DNA from: Brevundimonas sp. UBA5866
Lineage (GTDB): Bacteria; Pseudomonadota; Alphaproteobacteria; Caulobacterales; Caulobacteraceae
Direction: 5' to 3'
Assembly (NCBI RefSeq): GCF_002432125.1
Contig: NZ_DJFS01000070.1
Span: 95,099-159,098, forward strand
Length of the DNA: 64,000 bases
The position numbers were made by a program, and so were the translations under genes. Under the pieces are notes generated by a model that was not told the DNA's origin, did not search any database, and worked only from the letters and a program-made list of their open reading frames with translations. Positions 48,410 to 57,572 of the stretch are shown here, piece after piece (position 1 is the stretch's first letter; every line of letters starts with the position of its first letter).

Positions 48410-50050
48410 ATGCGCCACTACCAGAAATCCGCCTTTGCGCTGGCTGCCTTGCTGGCAGCATCCGGCCTGGGCATAGCCCAACCCGCAGAGGCGCAATCGC
48501 GCCGTGCGCCAGCCGCCAACGAGCGCGCCCCGGCGGCACCCGCCGGTGCTGCGGCACGCTATGCCGAGATGCGGGCTGTCAGCTTTGCTTCCAGCGTTCC
48601 GGCGGCGTCCGGCACTCTGGTCATCGTGGCAACGTCCGAGGATGATCTGGCTGCGCGCGGTCTGGACGATGCGACGCGTACGGCGATTGTCGATGGCCTG
48701 AAGGCTGCCCGCTTCACCTTTGGCGCACGCAAGTCGATCAGCCTTTACAATGTCGCGGGCTGGAACCGCGTCTATGTTCAGGCTCTGGGCCAAGAGGCTA
48801 CGGCTTCGGATGTACAGACGGCAGGCAATCTGGCGGGCCGCGCCCTCATGTCGGATCCGGCACCCCTGACCGTCGCGGCCAGCGGTCTGGCTGGCGAGGC
48901 CGTTTCGGCCTTTGTGACCGGCATGGGTATTGGCCACTACCGCGGTGATTTCTACAACACCTCTGCCCGCCGCGAGACGCCGGCACCGATGGTGGTCGTG
49001 TCCGATCAGGCTGACGCCGAGGCTTATTACAACGGTCGTGGCCGTCATCTGGTGGATGCGGTCTACTGGACCCGCAACATCTCCAACGAACCGGCCAATA
49101 TCGTCTATCCCGAAGTTTTCGCGGCCCGTACCCGCGAAGCCTTCGCGGGTCTGCCGGGTGTTACGGTTGAAGTTCTGGACGTTGCCGCGATGGAGCGTCT
49201 GGGTATGGGGGCCATTCTGGGCGTCGGCCGTGGCTCCCAGCGTCCGCCCGCCATTGTTGCCGTGCGCTATCGCGGTGCCGGGGCCAACGACAATGGTCCG
49301 GTCGCGCTGGTGGGCAAGGGTATTACCTTTGACTCGGGCGGTATTTCCATCAAGCCCGGTGCCAATATGGGCAATATGAAGATGGACATGTCCGGTGCCG
49401 CCGGTGTCATGGGGGCCGTTCTGGCGCTGGCCCGGTCGGGCGCTCCGGTCGATGTGGTGGCCGTTGCGGCTGTGGCGGAAAACATGCCTGATGGCGGCGC
49501 GATCCGTCCCGGCGACGTTTTGACGGCCATGAATGGCAAGACCATCGAGATTGTCTCGACCGACGCCGAGGGCCGTCTGGTACTGGCCGATGCCGTGCAC
49601 TGGGCCGATACCCGTTACAACCCGTCTGCCATCATCGATATCGCCACCCTGACGGGGGCCGTCGGCGGCGCGCTGGGCCCGGACTATGCGGGCCTGTTTT
49701 CCCGCCACGACGCACTGGCCGAGCAGATCGTGAACGCCGGTAAGGCTTCGGGCGAACAGGTGTGGCAACTGCCACTGAACCCGGCCTATCAGGGTCGCCT
49801 GTCCTCGCCGATCGCCGACCTTCGCAACGGTGGCGAAGGCGGTCCGGGTGCCGGTACGGGTGCCGAGTTCATCCGCCACTTTGTTCGCGCAGAGACGCCG
49901 TGGGCCCATATCGACATGGCCAATGTCGCTTATGGCGGTGCCAATGACATGCGCCCTGCGGGCTCTGCCGGCTGGTCGGTGCGCCTGCTGGAACAGCTGG
50001 TCCGCAGCTACAGCTCTGTACCGCATGAAAAGGGCAAGGGCGGCTATTGA
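48410..50050 (+). CDS. pepA: Exported leucyl aminopeptidase (M17, PepA-like)
   Basis: 546 residues from the ATG at 48410. A signal peptide (MRHYQKSAFALAALLAASGL, cleavage near AQPAEAQ) is unusual for M17 enzymes, which are normally cytoplasmic. The catalytic domain has the metal and catalytic motifs VALVGKGITFDSGGISIKPG, MKMDMSGAAGVMGAV and STDAEGRLVLADAVHW. The M17 signature is normally NTDAEGRL, so Asn is Ser here while the metal ligands Asp and Glu and the catalytic Arg remain. It probably removes N-terminal residues from peptides in the periplasm. ATG 48392 is an alternative start. Confidence 0.88.
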   Translation: MRHYQKSAFALAALLAASGLGIAQPAEAQSRRAPAANERAPAAPAGAAARYAEMRAVSFASSVPAASGTLVIVATSEDDLAARGLDDATRTAIVDGLKAARFTFGARKSISLYNVAGWNRVYVQALGQEATASDVQTAGNLAGRALMSDPAPLTVAASGLAGEAVSAFVTGMGIGHYRGDFYNTSARRETPAPMVVVSDQADAEAYYNGRGRHLVDAVYWTRNISNEPANIVYPEVFAARTREAFAGLPGVTVEVLDVAAMERLGMGAILGVGRGSQRPPAIVAVRYRGAGANDNGPVALVGKGITFDSGGISIKPGANMGNMKMDMSGAAGVMGAVLALARSGAPVDVVAVAAVAENMPDGGAIRPGDVLTAMNGKTIEIVSTDAEGRLVLADAVHWADTRYNPSAIIDIATLTGAVGGALGPDYAGLFSRHDALAEQIVNAGKASGEQVWQLPLNPAYQGRLSSPIADLRNGGEGGPGAGTGAEFIRHFVRAETPWAHIDMANVAYGGANDMRPAGSAGWSVRLLEQLVRSYSSVPHEKGKGGY

Positions 50051-50073
50051 TCAGCCCTGACCTAGCGTCATTC

Positions 50074-50105
50074 AGGCCTCCGACCGATGGTCGGGGGCCT
50101 TTTTC
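50074..50105 (+). terminator. Intrinsic terminator after pepA
   Basis: GGCCTCCGACC (50075-50085) pairs with GGTCGGGGGCC (50089-50099, one G-U), GAT loop, followed by TTTTT (50100-50104). It abuts the stop of the convergent Gre-like gene. Confidence 0.85.
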
Positions 50106-50585
50106 CTAGGCGTCTACGGCAACGATGGCGATAGTCTGGCCCGCGACTTCGGCCTCTTCGTCTACGCGTTTGCCCATGAGCGCACGGGCCAGTGGCGACA
50201 CATGGCTGACAGAGCCCGTTTTGGGGTCGGCTTCGTCTTCACCGACAATACGGAAGGTTTGTGTGCGGCCATCATCGCGTTCGATGGTGACACTGCCACC
50301 AAAACGAACGCGCCCGTCGGCGGGAACCTCGACCAACTGGGCCGATGCGCGGCGCGCCGACCAATAGCGCAGATCGCGTGTAGCGCGCGCCATTGCGGTA
50401 CGGTCGGCCTCGATCGACCCAGAAACCTGGGCTGCGGCATAATCTGCGCGAGCCTGTGCCAATGCGGCCTCAATCCGGGTCAGCCCCTCGGCAGTGACCC
50501 AGTTGGGATGGGGCGAGATCGGGCGATCCACCAGATCGGCGGCGGTCGCTTCCAGATCTTCTTCGCGGGTAAAGGCAACACTCAT
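50106..50585 (-). CDS. GreA/GreB-family transcription elongation factor-like protein
   Basis: 159 residues from the ATG at 50583-50585 (MSVAFTREEDLEATAADLVD). The N-terminal half contains a predicted coiled coil (GLTRIEAALAQARADYAAAQ ... RATRDLRYWSARRASAQLV). The C-terminal GreA/GreB FKBP-like domain has GSVTIERDDGRTQTFRIVGE, the VSHVSPLARALMGKRVDEEA motif and a terminal strand. True Gre factors have two acidic residues at the coiled-coil tip; here the tip (GSIEADR) has Glu and Asp, so cleavage-factor activity is plausible. It could also be an anti-Gre-like paralogue. Confidence 0.83.
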   Translation of the reverse strand: MSVAFTREEDLEATAADLVDRPISPHPNWVTAEGLTRIEAALAQARADYAAAQVSGSIEADRTAMARATRDLRYWSARRASAQLVEVPADGRVRFGGSVTIERDDGRTQTFRIVGEDEADPKTGSVSHVSPLARALMGKRVDEEAEVAGQTIAIVAVDA

Positions 50586-50631
50586 ACAGACGACTATGCC
50601 GTTTTCGGCCAATCCGGTCTAGGAAGGCGAC

Positions 50632-51858
50632 ATGAACGCCCCCAGCCCTGCCTCTTTCAGTGTCCTTGTCGTCGGTGCCGGTCCTGCGGGACTTATGGCC
50701 GCAGAGCGTCTGGCCGATCAGGGGCACCGTGTCGTGGTCCATGACCGGATGCCGTCTGTGGCGCGTAAATTCCTGATGGCCGGTCGCGGTGGACTGAACC
50801 TGACCCACAGTGAGCCGCGTCCCGGTTTCGACAGCCGTTACGGGGTGGCCAAAGACCATGTCGGCGAATGGCTGGACGGTTTTGACGCCGCCGCTCTGCG
50901 CGCATGGGCGGATGGACTGGGCGCGGACACCTTTGTCGGATCGTCGGGTCGTGTATTTCCCAGGGCCATGAAGGCCTCGCCCCTGCTGAGGGCGTGGCTG
51001 GCGCGGTTGGAAAGCAAGGGTGTAGTGATCCGTACACGCTCGCGCTGGACAGGCTGGAAGGGCGATGGCCTGTCATTTGAAGGACCTGAAGGCCCATCCA
51101 TCGAACATGCGGATGCCGTGGTTCTGGCATTGGGCGGGGCCTCATGGGCAAGACTGGGGTCCGATGCGCGATGGGTGCCCTGGCTAACGGACAAGGGAGT
51201 TTCCATCAGTCCGTTCCAGCCCGCCAATGTCGGTTTCGATGTGGGCTGGTCTGCGGTCATGGCCGAACGTTTCGCGGGCCATCCGTTGAAGAATATTGCC
51301 GTGAGCCACCAGGGGCGCACCGTGCGTGGCGAGGCAATGATCTCGGCTTACGGTCTAGAGGGCGGCGCGGTCTATGCCCTTTCCGCAAGTCTGCGCGAAG
51401 CCATCGCGGCGGGGGGAGAGACGACCGTCCATATCGATCTGCGTCCCGATCAGGATGTTACCGCCCTGGTGGCAAAGCTTTCAAAGCCGCGCGGGAAAAA
51501 CAGCTTGTCGAACCATCTACGCAAGACCGTTCATCTGGATGCGGCGGCGCTCGGGCTCATGCGCGAAGCAGGCGAACTGCCTCATGATATCGGGGCGCTG
51601 GCGGGTTTGATGAAGTCCGTGCCTGTGGTGCTGCGCGCTCCTCGCGGGCTGGAGCGGGCCATATCGTCTGCGGGGGGCATTGCCCGTGACCAATACAATG
51701 AGGGCATGATGCTGAAAGCCCTGCCCGGCGTCTTCGTCTGCGGTGAGATGCTGGACTGGGAGGCACCGACCGGAGGCTATCTGCTTCAGGCCTGTTTCGC
51801 CTCTGCGGTCAGGGCCGCCGGGGGCGTTGGCCGCTATCTTGTGAACATCAATCACTGA
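50632..51858 (+). CDS. TIGR03862/HI0933-type flavoprotein
   Basis: 408 residues. An N-terminal FAD-binding Rossmann motif, VLVVGAGPAGLMAAERLADQ (about 11-30), is followed by the family motif KFLMAGRGGLNLTHSEP (about 46-62). VLALGGASWARLGSDARWV and the C-terminal GVFVCGEMLDWEAPTGGYLL complete the FAD site. The HI0933-like family (with YhiN) is widespread and its reaction is unknown. Divergent from the Gre-like gene with 46 bp between start codons. Confidence 0.88.
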   Translation: MNAPSPASFSVLVVGAGPAGLMAAERLADQGHRVVVHDRMPSVARKFLMAGRGGLNLTHSEPRPGFDSRYGVAKDHVGEWLDGFDAAALRAWADGLGADTFVGSSGRVFPRAMKASPLLRAWLARLESKGVVIRTRSRWTGWKGDGLSFEGPEGPSIEHADAVVLALGGASWARLGSDARWVPWLTDKGVSISPFQPANVGFDVGWSAVMAERFAGHPLKNIAVSHQGRTVRGEAMISAYGLEGGAVYALSASLREAIAAGGETTVHIDLRPDQDVTALVAKLSKPRGKNSLSNHLRKTVHLDAAALGLMREAGELPHDIGALAGLMKSVPVVLRAPRGLERAISSAGGIARDQYNEGMMLKALPGVFVCGEMLDWEAPTGGYLLQACFASAVRAAGGVGRYLVNINH

Positions 51859-51922
51859 TCCACGCTCGACAGGCCGGGGCGGCTGGGGCAGCGTAGCGGC
51901 TTGTCGTTCCGGAGACCGATTG

Positions 51923-53557
51923 ATGTTTCGTCCTGCCGCCCTGGCTCTGACCGCCTTCTTGCTCAGCTCGACCGCCGTGATGGCTCAGGAGCGGATCGAT
52001 CCGGAGCGGTTGAACAGCCTCACCCGTGAACTGGCGTCCGACCGCTTTGAAGGCCGCGCCCCCGGCACCCCCGCAGAGATGCTGACGGTCGAGTGGATCG
52101 CTGAACAGTTCCAGAAACTGGGGCTGGAACCCGGCGGGCCTGACGGATCGTGGTTCCAGGTCGCCGAGGTGTCCCGCACCTCCCAGGACGGGCCTGCCAC
52201 CCTGTCGGCCAGGGTCGGTGACCATAGCGTGACGTTCGAGCGGGCCAAGGACATCATCGTCGGCTCGGACCGTCCGATCAGCCGGATTTCGTTGAAAGAC
52301 ACGCCGGTCGTCTTTGCGGGCTATGGCGTCAGCGCGCCCGAGCGCGGCTGGGATGATTTCAAGGGCGTGGATGTGCGCGGAAAGATCATCCTCGTCATCG
52401 TCAACGATCCCGATTTCGGTGCCCCCGAAGGCCATCCGGTCGCCAATACCTTCGACGGTCAGGCCATGACCTTCTACGGGCGCTGGCCTTACAAATTCCA
52501 GGAGGCCGCAGCGCAAGGGGCAGCGGGCGTTCTGGTGATCCACGACACGGCAGGGGCCGGTTATCCGTGGTCCACTCTGGAAGGCTCATCGACCGCGCCG
52601 GACCTCGATATCGTCCGCGCCGATCCCGAGAAAGAGCGCGTTGCGGCCCAAGGCTGGATCACCAGCGAGGCTACGCAAAAGCTGCTGCAACTGGCGGGAC
52701 TTGATCTGGATGAAATGCGTGTCGCGGCCCGCAACCGTGACTTCCGCGCCGTTGAGCTGGAGGGCGTGACGATGGATATCGATTTCGGCCAGAAGGCTGA
52801 CCGTATCCAGACCCGCAACGTCATTGCCCGCATTCCGGGAACGGAGTTTCCCGACGAGACAGTGATGTTCGGCGCGCATTGGGATGGGTATGGCCGGGGT
52901 ACGCCCAAGAATGGCGACGACATCTACAATGCAGCCGTCGATAATGCGACGGGCGTAGCGGGCGTTCTTGAGATCGCACGCCTGTTCGCCGAAGGGCCAA
53001 AACCCAGGCGTACGGTTGCCTTTATCTCGTGGGCGGCCGAGGAGACGGGTCTTCTCGGCGCGGAATACTATGCGGCCAATCCGGTCTTTCCGCTGGAAAA
53101 GACGGTCGCCAATATCAACATGGACAGCCTGTTGCCGGGTGATGATATCGACCCGAACATTGTCGTCATCGGAGCGGGTAAATCCGATCTGGACATGCGC
53201 CTGGCCCCTTATGCCGCGCGTGAGGGCAGACGCCTGATCCCCGATCCTGCACCGCAGGCCGGTGCCTTCTATCGCTCGGACCATTTCCCGTTGGCACGGG
53301 TGGGGGTGCCAGCCCTTTTCGCCGCGGCCGGATTTACCGGACACAATGAAGCCAGCCGTGATTATGTCGCCAACCGCTATCACACGCCCCAGGATGAATG
53401 GACGCCGCAGTGGACGATGAAGGCAGCCGCCGCCGATGTGCAGTTGATCTATGAAGTCGGTCGCGATCTGGCCAACAGCCGGGACTGGCCGCAATGGACC
53501 GCGGGCAGCGAGTTCGAGACTGTCCGCAAACAGAGCGACGCCCAGCGTCAACAGTGA
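51923..53557 (+). CDS. Secreted M28-family metallopeptidase with PA domain
   Basis: 544 residues. Signal peptide MFRPAALALTAFLLSSTAVM with cleavage near MAQ. A protease-associated (PA) insert (about 120-240) contains VVFAGYGVSAPERGWDDFKG. The M28 zinc ligands appear in order: VMFGAHWDGYG, NAAVDNATGVAGVLE, SWAAEETGLLGAEYY, ININ-type NINMDSLLPGDD, and GHNEASRDYVANRYHTPQDE near the C-terminus. It is an exported aminopeptidase or carboxypeptidase. It lies 64 bp after the flavoprotein gene and 32 bp before the serine hydrolase, on the same strand. Confidence 0.92.
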   Translation: MFRPAALALTAFLLSSTAVMAQERIDPERLNSLTRELASDRFEGRAPGTPAEMLTVEWIAEQFQKLGLEPGGPDGSWFQVAEVSRTSQDGPATLSARVGDHSVTFERAKDIIVGSDRPISRISLKDTPVVFAGYGVSAPERGWDDFKGVDVRGKIILVIVNDPDFGAPEGHPVANTFDGQAMTFYGRWPYKFQEAAAQGAAGVLVIHDTAGAGYPWSTLEGSSTAPDLDIVRADPEKERVAAQGWITSEATQKLLQLAGLDLDEMRVAARNRDFRAVELEGVTMDIDFGQKADRIQTRNVIARIPGTEFPDETVMFGAHWDGYGRGTPKNGDDIYNAAVDNATGVAGVLEIARLFAEGPKPRRTVAFISWAAEETGLLGAEYYAANPVFPLEKTVANINMDSLLPGDDIDPNIVVIGAGKSDLDMRLAPYAAREGRRLIPDPAPQAGAFYRSDHFPLARVGVPALFAAAGFTGHNEASRDYVANRYHTPQDEWTPQWTMKAAAADVQLIYEVGRDLANSRDWPQWTAGSEFETVRKQSDAQRQQ

Positions 53558-53589
53558 CCTGCGCGTCCGTCCGGAGTAAAGCCTAGTTC

Positions 53590-54732
53590 ATGACCACACT
53601 TCAGATCCACGGCTCCTGCCCCGAGCAGTTCTCAGCCGTCAAAGACGCCTTTGCGGCCAATTTCACCGATGCGCCCGAAGGCTTGAACGAGGTCGGTGCA
53701 CGTTTCTCGATCACCGTCGAGGGCGAGACGGTTATCGATCTGTGGGGCGGCTCGGCAGATACGGCGGGCGAAAAGCCATTCACCCAGACCACCCTTGTGC
53801 CCATCTTCTCCAGCGGCAAGGCCGTGATGGCATTGATGATCGCGCGACTGGTGGACCAGGGCAGGCTTTCCTATGCCGATAAGGTTGCCGATCACTGGCC
53901 GGAGTTCGGGCAGAACGGCAAGGACCAGCTGACCATTGGCCAACTGATGAGCCATCAGGCGGGCCTGCCCGGCTTTGACGAGCCCGTCGAGCCGTCGATC
54001 TGGTATGATCCGGCAGCGGTGGTCGCGCGTCTGGCGGCACAAAAACCCATGTGGGAGCCGGGAACGGCTTCGGGCTACCACCCGATCTCTATCGGTTTGA
54101 TGGCGGGTGAGATCTTCCGGCGTCTGGACGGGCGCACAATGGGCACGGCCCTTCGTGAAGACTTCTGTGAGCCATACGGCCTTCACCTCTGGATCGGCAC
54201 ACCGCCCAGCGAACATGACCGCGCCGCGGAAATGAAGCGACCCAGCAGCCTGCCCAATCTGGGCAAGCTGGACGAGTTGAAGATGGCGGCCTTTGTGAAC
54301 AAGGGCGCTGCGCCGGGGGGGCGTGGCTCGGCTGAATGGCGCCAGGCTGAAATCCCTTCGGCCAATATGCATGCCTCGGGGGCCGATATGGCCCGCATCC
54401 TGTCCATTCTGGCCAATGGCGGGCGATGGAACGGCCAGACCTTCCTGTCCGAACAAACCCTGGCGGAACTGGCGGAAGAACGGATTCAGGGTCCGGACAA
54501 GATCCTGCCCTTTACCCTCAGCTGGGCCGCAGGCCTGATGCGGAACGAGGGGATCGACATCTTCGGTCCCAATGCCGATGCGCTGGGGCATTGCGGTTGG
54601 GGCGGTTCGCTGGTCTGGGCCGATGCCGCAGCCAGGGTATCGGGCGCCTATGTGATGAACCGCCAGTCCCCGCACCTCTTGGGTGACCCGCGCGCAGTAC
54701 GGCTGGTCAATGCGGTGTATGCGGCGCTCTGA
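53590..54732 (+). CDS. Serine hydrolase (beta-lactamase class C / EstB family)
   Basis: 380 residues with no signal peptide. The catalytic SxxK is in VPIFSSGKAVMALMIARLVD (about residues 73-92) and the second motif tyrosine is probably in SGYHPISIGLMAGEI. The KTG-equivalent is GHCGWGGSLVWAD. QLTIGQLMSHQAGLPGF is typical of family VIII carboxylesterases, so an esterase is more likely than a true beta-lactamase. It starts 32 bp after the M28 gene and may be co-transcribed. Confidence 0.88.
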   Translation: MTTLQIHGSCPEQFSAVKDAFAANFTDAPEGLNEVGARFSITVEGETVIDLWGGSADTAGEKPFTQTTLVPIFSSGKAVMALMIARLVDQGRLSYADKVADHWPEFGQNGKDQLTIGQLMSHQAGLPGFDEPVEPSIWYDPAAVVARLAAQKPMWEPGTASGYHPISIGLMAGEIFRRLDGRTMGTALREDFCEPYGLHLWIGTPPSEHDRAAEMKRPSSLPNLGKLDELKMAAFVNKGAAPGGRGSAEWRQAEIPSANMHASGADMARILSILANGGRWNGQTFLSEQTLAELAEERIQGPDKILPFTLSWAAGLMRNEGIDIFGPNADALGHCGWGGSLVWADAAARVSGAYVMNRQSPHLLGDPRAVRLVNAVYAAL

Positions 54733-54750
54733 GGCACCGGTCAGTTAACC

Positions 54751-55296
54751 TTAGAGGCTGGCAGGCAGTGCGATCTGATCGTGCAGGATCTGCCAGCCGT
54801 CGGTCGAGCGGCGCAGCAGTCGCGTGAACAGGGCGCGGTGGTGCTGGCCGTTCACGGTGATGATCATGCGTCCCGAGGTCACGGCCGTATAGTCGTCCAG
54901 TTGCAGGGTCTCGAACCATTCATAGTTCATGGTGCCAAGACCGCCGGGGCGGGCTTGCTGCGCCTCCAGCCAGGCCCGAAGCGGCTCAGGACCTTTCAGG
55001 GGTTCGTCGCCGTAAAGGACCAGCAAGGGCTGATCCACGGAATAGTGCTGCATCACCGCATCGATATCGCCCGATGACCATGCGGCGGCGGCGGCATCCA
55101 GCGTGTCGCTGATCTGGTCGAACAGCTGGGCGGTGCTGACCGTGGGCTTCAGACTGTGCTGTTCGCGGGCTTCCAGCGCAGGTTGTTCGGTACGGGCCGT
55201 ACGGATCACCTCGTCCTGAGCGGTTGCACAGGCGGGTGCGCCGACCAGCAGGATCGAAGACAGCGCGATAACGGGCAGGAAACGGTTGAACATCAT
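54751..55296 (-). CDS. Exported SnoaL/DUF4440-like (NTF2-fold) protein
   Basis: 181 residues. Signal peptide FLPVIALSSILLVGAPACAT, then a spacer rich in Arg/Glu and an NTF2-fold domain (about 60-180) with FDQISDTLDAAAAAWSSGDI, MQHYSVDQPLLVLYGDEPLK and TRLLRRSTDGWQILHDQIAL. The end motif DGWQILHDQ is typical of DUF4440/SnoaL-like proteins. Periplasmic or a lipoprotein (GAPAC could be a lipobox). Ligand unknown. The double ATG at 55291-55296 marks the start. Confidence 0.8.
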   Translation of the reverse strand: MMFNRFLPVIALSSILLVGAPACATAQDEVIRTARTEQPALEAREQHSLKPTVSTAQLFDQISDTLDAAAAAWSSGDIDAVMQHYSVDQPLLVLYGDEPLKGPEPLRAWLEAQQARPGGLGTMNYEWFETLQLDDYTAVTSGRMIITVNGQHHRALFTRLLRRSTDGWQILHDQIALPASL

Positions 55297-55327
55297 GACC
55301 TGTCTTAGTCTGTTATCGGTGCCGAAC

Positions 55328-56293
55328 TCAACGGCGGCTGATATTATCGATATCTTCGACGAGGCCAGGCTCGCACTCGGCAGCGATCGGAGCATCATGG
55401 CGCCGGCGGGCCGAGGTGAGAGCACCATAGATAAACACGCCCACGGCCGCCCAGATGAACACGAAGGACGCGATCCGCAGTCCGCTGAGGGGTTCCCCCT
55501 GGGACAAACCGATGAAAAAGACGATGGTCGGCGCGAGGAACTGCAAAAAGCCCATGCTCGACAACGGGATACGTCGTGCGGCCCACGAGAATAGCATCAG
55601 GGGTATGACCGTGACCGGACCCGCCAGAAACAGCCACAGGGTCGACATTGGCGAGGCGAAGAAATGCCCCTGCCCCGAGGTCTCAAGCCAGACCATATAG
55701 ACCAGACCCGGTAACGTCAGGATCAGGCACTCGATGAATAGGCCGGTCTGTGCGTCGGCCTGAACCCGTTTGCGGATGATGCCATAGGCGGCAAAGGTGA
55801 CAGCGAGCCCGATCGATATCCACGGCGCATGGCCAAGGGCAACGGTCTGGATGGCAACACCCACGGCCGCCAGACCCATGGCGATCTTGCCTGCGCCGCT
55901 GATGCGCTCGCGGAAGATCAAGGCGCCCGCGGCCATATTCAGCAGCGGATTGAGGTAGTAGCCGAGTGACGCGTCCAAGGTGCGCCCGCTGTTCACCGCT
56001 AGGATATAGGTGATCCAGTTTGCCGCGATGATAGCGGCAGACAGGGCGAGTGAAGCCATCACCCTTGGCTGGCGCAGGACGTTGAGAATCTGCCTCCCCT
56101 GCTTGGCCAGTAGAACCAGCAGCAGCGCCCAGACGACACCCCACACCGCACGGTGGGCCATGATCTCCCATGAAGTGGCACCGGCATGGGCCATCTGCTG
56201 GAAGGCCAGCGGAATGAAGCCCCAGAAAAGGTAGCAAAGTACACCGGCGGCAAAGGCCGTACGCGTCTCGTTAGCGGCTGGGGAGGGGGTCAC
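55328..56293 (-). CDS. rarD: RarD family EamA permease
   Basis: 321 residues with ten predicted membrane helices. The RarD start AAGVLCYLFWGFIPLAFQQM (about 15-34) is followed by WEIMAHRAVWGVVWALLLVL, ILAVNSGRTLDASLGYYLNP, LLNMAAGALIFRERISG, and LSSMGFLQFLAPTIVFFIGL. The name comes from E. coli chloramphenicol sensitivity; the transported substrate is unproven (drug/metabolite exporter superfamily). GTG start at 56291-56293. It lies upstream of the SnoaL-like gene on the same strand. Confidence 0.9.
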   Translation of the reverse strand: MTPSPAANETRTAFAAGVLCYLFWGFIPLAFQQMAHAGATSWEIMAHRAVWGVVWALLLVLLAKQGRQILNVLRQPRVMASLALSAAIIAANWITYILAVNSGRTLDASLGYYLNPLLNMAAGALIFRERISGAGKIAMGLAAVGVAIQTVALGHAPWISIGLAVTFAAYGIIRKRVQADAQTGLFIECLILTLPGLVYMVWLETSGQGHFFASPMSTLWLFLAGPVTVIPLMLFSWAARRIPLSSMGFLQFLAPTIVFFIGLSQGEPLSGLRIASFVFIWAAVGVFIYGALTSARRRHDAPIAAECEPGLVEDIDNISRR

Positions 56294-56333
56294 GTTTCAC
56301 CTACGGCACAGAGGCCACAAGAGAGGGGGAAGG

Positions 56334-56363
56334 AAAAAACGCCCCGCAGTGGTCTGCGGGGCG
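56334..56363 (-). terminator. Intrinsic terminator after asd
   Basis: 10-bp perfect stem CGCCCCGCAG/CTGCGGGGCG (56340-56349 and 56354-56363) with a TGGT loop. The A-run at 56334-56339 gives six T on the minus strand. Confidence 0.87.
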
Positions 56364-56374
56364 CTGTGGGTGGA

Positions 56375-57421
56375 TCAGACGATCAGGGTTCGAACGCCGG
56401 ACTTCGGCGTGATGGTTCCGGTTTCATCCAACAGCTGGGCGATCTGTACGGCGTTGAGCGCCGCGCCCTTGCGAAGGTTGTCCGACACGACCCAGAAGGT
56501 CAGGCCGTTCTCGACGGTCGGGTCCTTGCGGATACGCGAGACGAAGACGGCATGCTCACCGGCGGCATCGACCGGGGTGATGTAGCCGTCGTGCTCCAGC
56601 TTATCGACGACCAGAACGCCCGGTGCCTCACGCAGGATGTCGCGGGCCTCTTCCGGCTCGATCGGGCGATCGAACTCGACGGTCACAGCCTCGGAGTGAC
56701 CCACGAAGACCGGCACGCGTACGCAGGTGACGGTCAGCTTGATGTCCGGATCAAGCATCTTGTGGGTCTCGTCCCACATCTTGGCTTCTTCGTCGGTATA
56801 GCCGTCGTCACGGAACGAGCCGATGTAGGGCAGGACGTTGAAGGCGATCTGTTTCGGGAACTTCTTCGGGGTGGTGTCGCCCAGGCCGTAGACAGCCTTG
56901 GTCTGGTTCCACAGCTCGTCCATGCCCTCTTTACCAGCGCCCGAAACCGACTGATAGGTCGAGACGACGCAGCGCTTGATCTTGGCGGCGTCGTGCAGCG
57001 GCTTGAGCGCCACGACCAGCTGCGCGGTCGAGCAGTTCGGGTTGGCGATGATGTTCTTCTTCTTGGCGTCCTTGACGGCGTCCGGGTTCACTTCCGGCAC
57101 GATCAGCGGCACGTCGGGGTCCTTGCGGAAGGCCGAGGAGTTGTCGATCACGATCGGGCCGAGCTTGCCGATCTTTTCCGACCATGCGCGCGACACGTCA
57201 CCGCCCGCCGACATCAGAACGATATCGACCTGCGAGAAGTCAAAGGCCTCGATGTCTTCGCACTTGATGGTCTTGTCGCCCCAGGCGACTTCCATCCCTT
57301 TCGATTTTCGTGAAGCAATCGCGTGCATTTTCTCGACGGGGAAGTTCAGCTCCTCGAGAATGGCCAGCATTTCCCGACCGACATTGCCGGTGGCGCCTAC
57401 GATGGCGACGCGATAGCCCAT
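56375..57421 (-). CDS. asd: Aspartate-semialdehyde dehydrogenase
   Basis: 348 residues. Reduces aspartyl phosphate to aspartate semialdehyde for Lys, Met, Thr and diaminopimelate synthesis. The NADP-binding start VAIVGATGNVGREMLAIL is followed by VLMSAGGDVSRAW, the active-site cysteine in IIANPNCSTAQLVVAL (about 130-145), VVSTYQSVSGAGKEGMDEL and the catalytic histidine near CVRVPVFVGHSEAV. The ATG at 57419-57421 is fixed by the glycine-rich loop; the longer frame upstream has no family support. Divergent from zapE, with 151 bp between the starts. Confidence 0.95.
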   Translation of the reverse strand: MGYRVAIVGATGNVGREMLAILEELNFPVEKMHAIASRKSKGMEVAWGDKTIKCEDIEAFDFSQVDIVLMSAGGDVSRAWSEKIGKLGPIVIDNSSAFRKDPDVPLIVPEVNPDAVKDAKKKNIIANPNCSTAQLVVALKPLHDAAKIKRCVVSTYQSVSGAGKEGMDELWNQTKAVYGLGDTTPKKFPKQIAFNVLPYIGSFRDDGYTDEEAKMWDETHKMLDPDIKLTVTCVRVPVFVGHSEAVTVEFDRPIEPEEARDILREAPGVLVVDKLEHDGYITPVDAAGEHAVFVSRIRKDPTVENGLTFWVVSDNLRKGAALNAVQIAQLLDETGTITPKSGVRTLIV

Positions 57422-57572
57422 GATGAAATCAGCCTTCTGTATGAGGTTTGGATGGGTAGAGATTTCTGCATGTGGTGCTTTCGCACCTGCGAAGCAACTC
57501 AAATTATCTACGCAAACCGATTATCGGCCAGAATACTTCCCTGATGGCCTTTGGAGGACTATCCCGTTTGGC

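Noticed and set aside
48111..48557. Minus-strand frame with a hydrophobic C-terminal stretch between the LysR gene and pepA
   Set aside because: No ribosome site before any plausible start, part of it is antisense to the pepA signal peptide, and no family features; kept only as an ambiguity for the 61-residue frame.
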